From NCBI GenBank assembly GCA_026987995.1, contig JALSMC010000209.1:1-11789 (forward strand): DNA of 11,789 nt. The letters are read 5' to 3'. Positions 5,601 through 11,789 of this stretch are shown one piece after another. Both the position numbers and the translations under genes were made by a program. Source of the DNA: Sulfurimonas sp. (GTDB taxonomy: Bacteria > Campylobacterota > Campylobacteria > Campylobacterales > Sulfurimonadaceae). Every line of letters begins with the position of its first letter. The stretch's first letter is position 1. The notes below the pieces were generated by a model. That model ran no database searches. It saw only the letters and a program-made list of their open reading frames with translations, and was not told the origin of the DNA.

Positions 5601-8216
5601 CTATAACTCTACTTTCTGCTCAACTTTCTTGAATGTTTCAAGAATATCGCCAGGTATAACATCATCATAACCACTGATAACAACACCACACTCATAACCG
5701 TTTCCGATTTCATCAACATCATCTTTGAAACGTTTAAGTGAAGTAAGTTCGCCTTCGTAGTGAACAACACCTTCACGAATAACACGAACCATACCACCAC
5801 GGATAAGACGACCGTCAACAACCATACAACCAGCAACAACACCCTTAGGTATTTTAAATACTTCTTTAACTTCTGCTTGACCAGTGTTTTCTTCAGTATA
5901 TTTTGGAGACATCATACCAGTAAGCATACCAGTAATATCATCTATAAGTTGGTAGATGATTGAGTAAGTCTTGATCTCAACACCTTTTTGTTTAGCCGCT
6001 GCTTTAACCGCACCAGTAGGACGAACATTAAACCCTAGTAGTACACAGTTTTCAGAATTATTCACAAGTTCAACATCATTTTCAGTAATTCCACCAACAC
6101 CGCTAGAGATGATGTTAACTTTAACTTCATCATTTCTCATAGAAAGAATAGAAGTACGAATAGCTTCAAGTGTACCGTGAACATCAGTTTTAAGAACAAC
6201 TTTAAGAGATTTGAGTTTACCCTCTTTAATCATCGCTGTCATATCTTCTAATGAAGACTTAGTAGAGATTGAAAGCTCTTTATGTCTGTCGTACTCATGG
6301 CGTTTAAGAGCATAAGCTTTTGCTTCTTTCTCATCTTCCATAACTGTCATAACTTCACCAGATGCAGGAACTTCATTAAGTCCTGCGATAACTGCTGTGT
6401 GTGAAGGTAAAAGAGTTTTAACCTGTTTTTTATTTTCATCAAGCATTGCTTTAACACGACCATATGCTGCACCACATACAACATAGTCTCCAACTTTAAG
6501 AGTACCATTTTGAACGATTACAGTTGCAACTGGACCACGACCTTTTTCTAAAGAAGACTCTATAACAGCAGCTTTTGCAAGTGTGTTTACATTTGCCTTA
6601 AGCTCTAAAATCTCAGCTGTAGTAAGAATCTCTTCTAATAAATCTTCTATACCCATTTTTGACTTAGCAGAAACTGCTACAAATGGAATATCTCCACCCC
6701 AATCAGTAGGATTGATTCCGTGTTCAGCCATTTGACCTTTAACCATATCTGGTTGTGCAGTCTCTTTATCCATTTTATTTAGTGCAACGATTATAGGTGC
6801 ACCTGACTCTTTAGCTAATTTAATAACTTCAAGAGTTTGTGGTTTAACACCATCATCAGCAGCAACAACGATTACGATAATATCTGTAATCTCTGTACCT
6901 TTTTGACGCATGTGACTAAACGCAGCATGTCCTGGTGTATCTATGAAAGTGATGGCTTTACCATGCTGCTCAATTGTATAAGCACCGATATGCTGAGTAA
7001 TTCCACCTGCTTCACCATCTGTAACTTTCGCTTCACGAATAGCATCAAGAAGTGATGTTTTACCATGGTCAACATGTCCCATAATAGTAATTATAGGAGC
7101 TCTCTCAGTTGCATCAGGATCTTCTTCGATGTCCTCTACTTCTTGAGTAAACTCATCTTTAGGGTCGATGATAGTTACTTCAACTTCAAACTCTTCAGAT
7201 AAAATCTCAATTTCATCATTTCCAAGGAAATCATTCTTTGTCATCATCATACCAAGGTCAAAAAGAACTTTAATGATGTCAGACATAGGGCGATTAAGAG
7301 CTTCTGCAAACTCATAAACACGTATATCTTCTGGAATCTCAACGTGAGTTACAATCTCTTCTTCTTGAGTCGCTTTTGCATACTTTTTACGTTTATCTTT
7401 ACGTACTTTTCTACCACGAGGAGCAGCTTTTTTATTTGCATTACGTCCTGCTGGTTTTGGAGCACGAGGTTTTCTAGGCTGCTCTGGAGGTAAAGGAGCT
7501 CTCTCAGTAGAGTTCAAGTCGAGAAGTGTTACTTGATCATCCATATCCATAGATACATCACTCATAGCACCACCAAAGATATCCATACGTCTACCTTGGT
7601 CTTGCTTTCTTGCTGTAGAACTACCTGAACGTGACTTTTTCTTTTGAGCTAACTCTTCTAAAACTTCAGCACTCATTTTTCCATATGAAGATACAGAAGC
7701 CTGTTTTTGAGGAAGATTGTAGTTTTCTTCTACTTTTGGTTTTCTTTTCTTTACAATTTTTAAACCAGATTTTTTAATAGCTGGACGTAATCCTGGGGAA
7801 ACAACTCGTAAAGTAGATACTGGTTTTTTAACTTCAGGCTCTTTTTTAACTTCTTCAACTGGAGTTTCACTCTCTTTATCAGAACTTACTTCTTTTGTAA
7901 CTTCTGCTTTAGCCTCTGATTTTTCACTAGTCGTTTCTGTTGTTTTTACAACTTCTTCTACTACTTCTTTTTCTTTTGGCTCTTCTTTAGGAGTATCATC
8001 TTTAGCTTTTTTTACAACAGTAGGTTTTGGAGTAGGTGTAGGTTTATCATCTTCACCATTCATAATATAGTTTGCAATTTTCTCTGCATCTTCCATACTA
8101 ACTTTACTTAGTGCAGCTTTAACTTCTATTCCCATGTTCTTAGCTTTTTCTAAGACATCTTTTGAAGCTATACCTAATTCGTCTGCAATTTCTTTAACGC
8201 TAACTTTATCTGTCAT
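5601..8216 (-). CDS. infB: Translation initiation factor IF-2
   Basis: IF-2 is the GTPase that recruits initiator fMet-tRNA to the 30S subunit and promotes subunit joining. The 871 residues comprise an N-terminal IF2_N helical domain (about 1-52, [21 protein letters not shown]), a long charged Lys/Glu/Pro-rich linker (about 55-290), and a second IF2_N domain (about 292-350, [21 protein letters not shown]). The GTPase domain follows with G1 GHVDHGKT (380-387), switch [12 protein letters not shown]3 DTPGH (426-430), G4 NKMD (480-483) and G5 SAK (516-518). Domains II to IV contain the [28 protein letters not shown] and [13 protein letters not shown] blocks and bind ribosome and tRNA. The start is supported by an excellent ribosome-binding site located inside ylxR, which it overlaps by 11 nt. 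No defects are visible. Confidence 0.98.
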   Translation of the reverse strand: MTDKVSVKEIADELGIASKDVLEKAKNMGIEVKAALSKVSMEDAEKIANYIMNGEDDKPTPTPKPTVVKKAKDDTPKEEPKEKEVVEEVVKTTETTSEKSEAKAEVTKEVSSDKESETPVEEVKKEPEVKKPVSTLRVVSPGLRPAIKKSGLKIVKKRKPKVEENYNLPQKQASVSSYGKMSAEVLEELAQKKKSRSGSSTARKQDQGRRMDIFGGAMSDVSMDMDDQVTLLDLNSTERAPLPPEQPRKPRAPKPAGRNANKKAAPRGRKVRKDKRKKYAKATQEEEIVTHVEIPEDIRVYEFAEALNRPMSDIIKVLFDLGMMMTKNDFLGNDEIEILSEEFEVEVTIIDPKDEFTQEVEDIEEDPDATERAPIITIMGHVDHGKTSLLDAIREAKVTDGEAGGITQHIGAYTIEQHGKAITFIDTPGHAAFSHMRQKGTEITDIIVIVVAADDGVKPQTLEVIKLAKESGAPIIVALNKMDKETAQPDMVKGQMAEHGINPTDWGGDIPFVAVSAKSKMGIEDLLEEILTTAEILELKANVNTLAKAAVIESSLEKGRGPVATVIVQNGTLKVGDYVVCGAAYGRVKAMLDENKKQVKTLLPSHTAVIAGLNEVPASGEVMTVMEDEKEAKAYALKRHEYDRHKELSISTKSSLEDMTAMIKEGKLKSLKVVLKTDVHGTLEAIRTSILSMRNDEVKVNIISSGVGGITENDVELVNNSENCVLLGFNVRPTGAVKAAAKQKGVEIKTYSIIYQLIDDITGMLTGMMSPKYTEENTGQAEVKEVFKIPKGVVAGCMVVDGRLIRGGMVRVIREGVVHYEGELTSLKRFKDDVDEIGNGYECGVVISGYDDVIPGDILETFKKVEQKVEL

Positions 8217-8463
8217 CAGTGATGATCTCCTTTAGTTTGTTCATAAGTTGTTCCCTCTTATTTGAGCGACATTGTCGCATAAGAGCTTTCGGTAGTCTCT
8301 TGCCGTCATCTAAGCAAGTGTGACATAAGTAAAAACTTCTACCTATTCCATCAAATGAACTTAACTCTCCATCAACACATCTAAGTCTAAGTAAATCAGA
8401 CTGAATAGCTCTTTCTCTGCAAGAGACGCACATTCGAGTTGGTTGATGAAAATTTTCCGCCAT
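8206..8463 (-). CDS. ylxR: YlxR/RnpM-family RNA-binding protein (DUF448)
   Basis: YlxR proteins are small and positively charged, are usually encoded just before infB, and bind RNA; the Bacillus subtilis member (RnpM) modulates RNase P. The 85 residues show the family start RMCVSCRER (10-18), a central segment ending [10 protein letters not shown] (41-50), and a basic C-terminal helix ([19 protein letters not shown]). C12, C15, C47 and C50 form two CxxC pairs and could bind zinc. The gene overlaps infB by 11 nt and follows thrB after 31 nt. No ribosome-binding site is apparent upstream of the ATG, so expression may be low. The ATG is kept because the family motif begins about ten residues in, as is usual. 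The family assignment is firm; the role in this organism is inferred. Confidence 0.88.
   Translation of the reverse strand: MAENFHQPTRMCVSCRERAIQSDLLRLRCVDGELSSFDGIGRSFYLCHTCLDDGKRLPKALMRQCRSNKREQLMNKLKEIITDDR
8224..8234 (-). promoter_or_regulatory. Strong ribosome-binding site of infB inside ylxR
   Basis: TAAAGGAGATC on the minus strand is nearly fully complementary to the 16S rRNA 3' end. Its GGAG is 10 nt from the infB ATG. It is formed by the Leu-Lys-Glu-Ile codons near the end of ylxR. It is the strongest such site in the window, fitting high IF-2 synthesis independent of the weakly initiated upstream gene. Confidence 0.8.
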
Positions 8464-8494
8464 TATATCTAAATATTGCTTTATTTAATAGGCG

Positions 8495-9376
8495 TTATCG
8501 CTCTATTATAAGCCCATTATTATCAAAATCCAAAACTTTCACATTAAAGTCTGGAAATTTTTGACTGAATTTGTTTGCTATCATAGATGAATCTTCATCG
8601 TAAACAAGAGAAAAGAATGTACTTCCACTCCCTGAAAGTGTGCTCATAAGGGCACCTGCTTCATATGCTACTTTTTGCACAGCAAAAAGTTCAGGTAGAG
8701 TTTTCATTCTTGCTTTTTGATGGAATCTATCTTGTGCGGCTAATTTTAACATTTCCCAATCTTCATTAAAAAATGCGGCAACTGTTAATGCTGTATGAGA
8801 TAGATTATAAACTGCATTCTCTTTTGAGTATGATTTTGGCAAAATTGTACGTGATTTTGATGTGTTCATCTGTTTGTTTGGTATCACTACTACAGCTTTT
8901 AAATAGTCTGGAAGATGTTTTCTTTGTGAGAAAACTTTGTTTTTCTCAATCGTAGCTGCATTAAAACCACCCATTACAGCTGGTGTTATATTATCAGGAT
9001 GAGACTCGTAAACAAGTGCATGGTTTAAGATACGGCGTTTAGAAACTCTTATGCCAGCTGCTTCGTGTGCTGAAGCGATTGCTGCAACTATAACAGCAGA
9101 ACTACTTCCAAGCCCACGTGACATAGGAATAGAGTTATAAAATGTAAATTTGAAGTTTTGTTTTTTCTTTGTTAAACGCGAGTAATGCTCATTAAAAATA
9201 GAGATAAAGAGATTATTACCTTTTAAACGCGGGTTATTCTCTCCCTCACCTTTAATACTTACACTGAAAAATTTAGAAGGATGAAACTCTACTTTATTAC
9301 GAAGATCTACGGCTAAACCAAGGGAATCAAATCCTGGTCCTAAGTTTGCTGAAGTTGCTGGAACACTTATTATCAA
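8495..9376 (-). CDS. thrB: Homoserine kinase
   Basis: ThrB phosphorylates homoserine with ATP, the penultimate step of threonine synthesis, in the cytoplasm. The 293-residue protein is a GHMP-family kinase. It has the N-terminal [18 protein letters not shown] (5-22), the glycine- and serine-rich ATP loop [11 protein letters not shown] (84-94), the ThrB signature [14 protein letters not shown] (124-137), and the C-terminal [14 protein letters not shown] block. The length is normal. The start is a TTG at 9376 with AGGAAA 4 nt upstream; using it preserves the family's N-terminal motif, which begins right after it. It lies 8 nt after tsaB and 31 nt before ylxR. Its place among translation genes is a conserved Campylobacterota arrangement as I recall, rather than a sign of a threonine operon. 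Confidence 0.95.
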   Translation of the reverse strand: MIISVPATSANLGPGFDSLGLAVDLRNKVEFHPSKFFSVSIKGEGENNPRLKGNNLFISIFNEHYSRLTKKKQNFKFTFYNSIPMSRGLGSSSAVIVAAIASAHEAAGIRVSKRRILNHALVYESHPDNITPAVMGGFNAATIEKNKVFSQRKHLPDYLKAVVVIPNKQMNTSKSRTILPKSYSKENAVYNLSHTALTVAAFFNEDWEMLKLAAQDRFHQKARMKTLPELFAVQKVAYEAGALMSTLSGSGSTFFSLVYDEDSSMIANKFSQKFPDFNVKVLDFDNNGLIIER

Positions 9377-9380
9377 ATTA

Positions 9381-9386
9381 TTTCCT
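9381..9386 (-). promoter_or_regulatory. Ribosome-binding site supporting the TTG start of thrB
   Basis: AGGAAA on the minus strand overlaps the tsaB stop codon (TAG) and is 4 nt from TTG at 9376. The next in-frame methionine is far inside the GHMP domain, so TTG is the only start that keeps the substrate-binding motif. Confidence 0.65.
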
Positions 9387-9849
9387 ATTGTCCAACAGCT
9401 CCTATCATGTACAGAGGAGCTGCATCTGTGCTAAACTCATTATAATCAAGCACATCAGGGAGGGTGAAAACCACTTCCGGTGCTGTTTCTAATTTTTGAG
9501 TTTTTATTTCTGATGAAATTTTAACAAAATGTAACTTACCAATGGCTTTTATTGGCTTATTTTGATTAAAATAAAATGCATCTGTTGCAAAAAGAGGTAT
9601 CTCTTTTAAAATGCTCAATGATTTTAAAAAAACATAAGCCACCTTTATCGCCATAAAACTCCCAGGTCCATTTGCATAAAAAAGTTTTTTTATCAAATAC
9701 TTCTTCTGTAAATCACGAAAAAGAATTGGTAAAATATCTGAACTTTTTTTCTCAGATTCTATAATCTCAAGAAGTTGATTATTTTCATACACTCCAATCT
9801 TTATAGGACTTGTGAGTGCTACTAAAAGTATATCTACCTCTTTAAGCAT
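9385..9849 (-). CDS. tsaB: TsaB-like tRNA t6A biosynthesis protein (short form)
   Basis: TsaB is the scaffold partner of TsaD in making N6-threonylcarbamoyladenosine on tRNAs that read ANN codons. The 154 residues match the N-terminal ASKHA-fold half of TsaB. The opening strand [20 protein letters not shown] corresponds to the usual ILAIDTS region, [16 protein letters not shown] to the helix after it, and [22 protein letters not shown] (about 58-79) to the GPGSFTGLRIG signature. E. coli TsaB has about 231 residues, so most of the C-terminal domain is missing; I recall short versions as normal in Campylobacterota. Its start overlaps the lpxC end by 8 nt and no good ribosome-binding site is seen, suggesting coupling. 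The sequence is divergent, and the GPGSF motif plus conserved position carry the call. Confidence 0.78.
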   Translation of the reverse strand: MLKEVDILLVALTSPIKIGVYENNQLLEIIESEKKSSDILPILFRDLQKKYLIKKLFYANGPGSFMAIKVAYVFLKSLSILKEIPLFATDAFYFNQNKPIKAIGKLHFVKISSEIKTQKLETAPEVVFTLPDVLDYNEFSTDAAPLYMIGAVGQ

Positions 9850-10726
9850 ATGCTTTTTCTAACTCTTTCGTTTTTTCTCCAACAAGTTCTACTACTTCAT
9901 AGTTTTCAGTATCTGCTAAAAGGGCAAGTGTTAGTTTATGGTTTAAGTCATGACTTCCTGCCATCGCTTCATAGTTTCCTATGAAATTCATACCTATTAA
10001 ACACATATCACCAATAGCATCAAGAATTTTATGACGTACAAACTCATCTTTATAACGCAAGCCTTCTGGATTTAAAATCTTTTTTTCATCTAATACTATG
10101 GCGTTTTCAAGTGAACCACCAAGAGCTAAACCTTTTGAGCGAAGATACTGCACTTCATGTAAGAAGCCAAAAGTTCTTGCTCGTGAAATCTCTTTTTTAT
10201 AGGACTCTTTAGTAAACTTTAAAACATAATCCTGTGTTTTAATAGCGGGGTGGGGAAACTTGATAGTAAAGTCATACTGCAGGTCATCCGAAGGAGAAAG
10301 TTTTACATACTTATCGCCCTCTTGAATTATGATATCTTTTTTTATGCGCATTATCTTTTTAGCAACATCTTGTTGTGCAATTTCTGCTTCATCTAAAAGT
10401 ATGCAGTAACTTGCACTACTACCATCCATAACAGGAACTTCATCCCCGTCAACAACTACACGAAGATTGTCAATTCCATATGCATAAACAGCAGAAAGTA
10501 AATGCTCTATTGTAGAGATAAGATGTCCATCTTTACCTATAACTGTTGCCATTTTTGTATCTACCACATTTGCAGGGATTAAAGGGATTGATACATCAAC
10601 ATCAGAACGATAAAAAACTATGCCTGAGTTTGACTCCATAGGTTCCAAACGCAGCTTAACAGGAGAACCCTTATGTAGTCCAATCCCAACAAGTTCTACA
10701 CTCTTTTTAATAGTTGTTTGATACAT
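9842..10726 (-). CDS. lpxC: UDP-3-O-acyl-N-acetylglucosamine deacetylase
   Basis: LpxC is the zinc-dependent deacetylase that makes the committed step of lipid A synthesis, confirming a Gram-negative outer membrane. The 294 residues start with the family's [17 protein letters not shown]. They contain the first zinc and catalytic site [15 protein letters not shown] (E74, H75), [15 protein letters not shown] (93-107), the RTFGFL insert (184-189), [10 protein letters not shown] (H232, D236) and the catalytic [17 protein letters not shown] (H259). All metal ligands and catalytic residues of E. coli LpxC have counterparts. AGAGGAA precedes the ATG by 8 nt, overlapping the stop codon of the upstream peptidase gene, and the 3' end overlaps tsaB by 8 nt. 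The gene is complete. Confidence 0.97.
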   Translation of the reverse strand: MYQTTIKKSVELVGIGLHKGSPVKLRLEPMESNSGIVFYRSDVDVSIPLIPANVVDTKMATVIGKDGHLISTIEHLLSAVYAYGIDNLRVVVDGDEVPVMDGSSASYCILLDEAEIAQQDVAKKIMRIKKDIIIQEGDKYVKLSPSDDLQYDFTIKFPHPAIKTQDYVLKFTKESYKKEISRARTFGFLHEVQYLRSKGLALGGSLENAIVLDEKKILNPEGLRYKDEFVRHKILDAIGDMCLIGMNFIGNYEAMAGSHDLNHKLTLALLADTENYEVVELVGEKTKELEKAYA

Positions 10727-10738
10727 TATTTATTTCCT

Positions 10739-11789
10739 CTAGTTTCTGTCAATAATCTTTTTAGCACTCTTGATAACATCATCAATATTTAACTTAATCC
10801 ACTGCTTATCCATCCACTCTTGAGGACGAACTTCTATACCTTGGACTAAAACACCAAAATGTAAATGGTCACCCATAGCATAACCACTTTTACCCGTATT
10901 TGCAATGACTTCTTTTTTTGTTACCCTGTCACCACTGTTTACTTTAATACTCGAACAGTGTCCATACAGAGTATATAGTCCTAAACCATGATGAATCAGA
11001 GGCATATTTCCATAAAGTCCATTGTATTCGCTGAAAATAACCTCTCCAGCATTTTGTGGTTTGATACTTGCCATCGCGTTAGAAGCTAAATCTAAACCTA
11101 AATGATATGACTCACTTATATACTCTCCACCATATGAGTACTTTCTATGATCACCAAATGTTGCTACAACTTGTGCATTTTTAAGTGGGTACATTTTATT
11201 TATTTTAAAGCTATTTATCTTTTTATCTTCTACTTTAGATGAAAGTTCATGAATAAGTGCTTCATTTTTTGCTCGTACATCTTCGTTAATTATCTTAAAC
11301 TGTTCTAATGAATTTTCAACACCTTGTGTTTGAGCAAACTCTTCTGCTAAGTCTGCAATCTTGCCTTTTAAAAATCTATCGCTAAGTTTCATGTGTGAAA
11401 CTTTATAGTTTTTCTGTTTTAAATATAGAGGGATGTATGCTTTAGCAACATTGCCTGCCTTGTCTTTAGCTACAACTGTCCCTTTAAAGTTGCTATCTAC
11501 AACCGGCCAAGCCAAAAGTGAAATAAAGTAACCCTCTTTATAAAAAGGCTGTGCTATAAAGTGTTTGTCGTTATTGCCTTGAATGTAGAGTGTATCAAGA
11601 TTTTCATCTTCTACTTTAAAGATAACAAGGGCTGAACCACCACGAGAAATTTTATAGGAGTTGCTTACTATACTTACACGTGGTCTTTTTTTGTCTATCT
11701 TAAATGTAAATACTTGTTTTACTGCGTTTCCATTTAAAAAATTCCACTTACTAACATCATTTGCTTGAACTATAATTTGAATCTCTTTA
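10739..11789 (-). CDS. M23-family (LytM) peptidoglycan endopeptidase, 5' end outside window
   Basis: This is a zinc metallopeptidase likely acting on peptidoglycan cross-links in the periplasm. The frame stays open from the stop at 10739 to the right edge (349 codons), so the gene is 5'-truncated by the window. A TTG at 11515 could be mistaken for a start but lies mid-domain. The visible part begins with beta-rich, Ig-like sequence (with KKRPRVSIVSN, ISRGGSALVIFKVED and GTVVAKDKAGNVAKAYIPL). A helical linker follows (FLKGKIADLAEEFAQTQGV), then the M23 domain: VVATFGDHR, ESYHLGLDLAS (first zinc ligands H and D), GLGLYTLYGHCSSIKV, and GDHLHFGVLVQG (HxH motif). Catalytic residues appear intact. 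The N-terminal signal or membrane anchor is not visible. It precedes lpxC by 12 nt, so cell-wall and lipid A functions are co-transcribed. From memory C. jejuni keeps an M23 gene beside lpxC. Confidence 0.9.
   Translation of the reverse strand, partial: KEIQIIVQANDVSKWNFLNGNAVKQVFTFKIDKKRPRVSIVSNSYKISRGGSALVIFKVEDENLDTLYIQGNNDKHFIAQPFYKEGYFISLLAWPVVDSNFKGTVVAKDKAGNVAKAYIPLYLKQKNYKVSHMKLSDRFLKGKIADLAEEFAQTQGVENSLEQFKIINEDVRAKNEALIHELSSKVEDKKINSFKINKMYPLKNAQVVATFGDHRKYSYGGEYISESYHLGLDLASNAMASIKPQNAGEVIFSEYNGLYGNMPLIHHGLGLYTLYGHCSSIKVNSGDRVTKKEVIANTGKSGYAMGDHLHFGVLVQGIEVRPQEWMDKQWIKLNIDDVIKSAKKIIDRN

Noticed and set aside
5760..5963. Plus-strand open frame antisense to infB, rich in Asn and Thr
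   Set aside because: It is the complement of the highly conserved IF-2 C-terminal coding region, has no ribosome-binding site, and its low-complexity composition follows from the opposite strand.
7300..8050. Repetitive Lys/Glu/Pro-rich stretch in infB as a possible insertion or tandem repeat
   Set aside because: It is the normal variable linker between the N-terminal domains and GTPase domain of IF-2; no exact tandem units were seen.
8462..8467. TATAAT on the minus strand overlapping the ylxR start codon, as a promoter
   Set aside because: A start site about 7 nt downstream would fall inside ylxR, there is no -35 or TG element, and such hexamers are frequent in AT-rich DNA. It could at most be a weak internal promoter for infB.
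11513..11515. TTG as the start codon of the M23 peptidase gene
   Set aside because: The frame continues open upstream to the window edge and encodes plausible Ig-like sequence that joins smoothly to the downstream domain, and there is no ribosome-binding site at this TTG.

Overview
This is an AT-rich stretch of a Campylobacterota (Epsilonproteobacteria) chromosome, most like Sulfurimonas or a close relative. The assignment rests on protein character (short TsaB, RibD with an extra segment in its deaminase domain, four-cysteine YlxR) and on gene order. From memory, M23 peptidase-lpxC-tsaB-thrB-ylxR-infB-rbfA-rimP matches the Campylobacter jejuni Cj0131-Cj0138 region and is partly kept in Helicobacter. 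No database search was possible, so the genus is an inference.

Layout. (1) Bases 3025-11789 form one long minus-strand operon-like run of ten genes: an M23 peptidase (5' end outside the window), lpxC, tsaB, thrB, ylxR, infB, rbfA, rimP, ribD and ubiE. Neighbours overlap by 4-11 nt or are separated by 0-31 nt. The run ends in a hairpin terminator at about 3001-3033. It combines envelope synthesis and remodelling (LpxC, M23), tRNA t6A modification (TsaB), threonine synthesis (ThrB), translation initiation and 30S maturation (IF-2, RbfA, RimP, with YlxR as an RNA-binding partner), riboflavin synthesis (RibD) and menaquinone methylation (UbiE). (2) Bases 1-1108 hold the start of xseA (exonuclease VII large subunit), also on the minus strand and running off the left edge. 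(3) Between xseA and ubiE lies an accessory block, 1108-3007. It holds a UPF0175/DUF3368 (PIN) toxin-antitoxin pair on the minus strand and, divergently, a small ankyrin-repeat protein followed by an exported Sel1/TPR-repeat protein on the plus strand. As I recall, ubiE and xseA are direct neighbours in C. jejuni, so this block looks inserted.

The most interesting sequence is the roughly 106-bp divergent intergenic region 1884-1989. It carries an extended -10 box for the toxin-antitoxin operon (TGCTATAAT) overlapped by an imperfect inverted repeat. It also carries a run of nine G that abuts a second extended -10 box (TGTTATTAT) facing the ankyrin/Sel1 pair. Homopolymeric G/C tracts are the classic phase-variation switches of Campylobacter and Helicobacter, so the ankyrin/Sel1 pair, and possibly the divergent toxin-antitoxin operon, may be phase-variable. 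The toxin gene runs directly into xseA through a TAATG junction, which ties a housekeeping nuclease gene to the accessory operon.

No rRNA, tRNA, insertion sequence or CRISPR array was seen. No gene-free stretch exceeds 300 bases.
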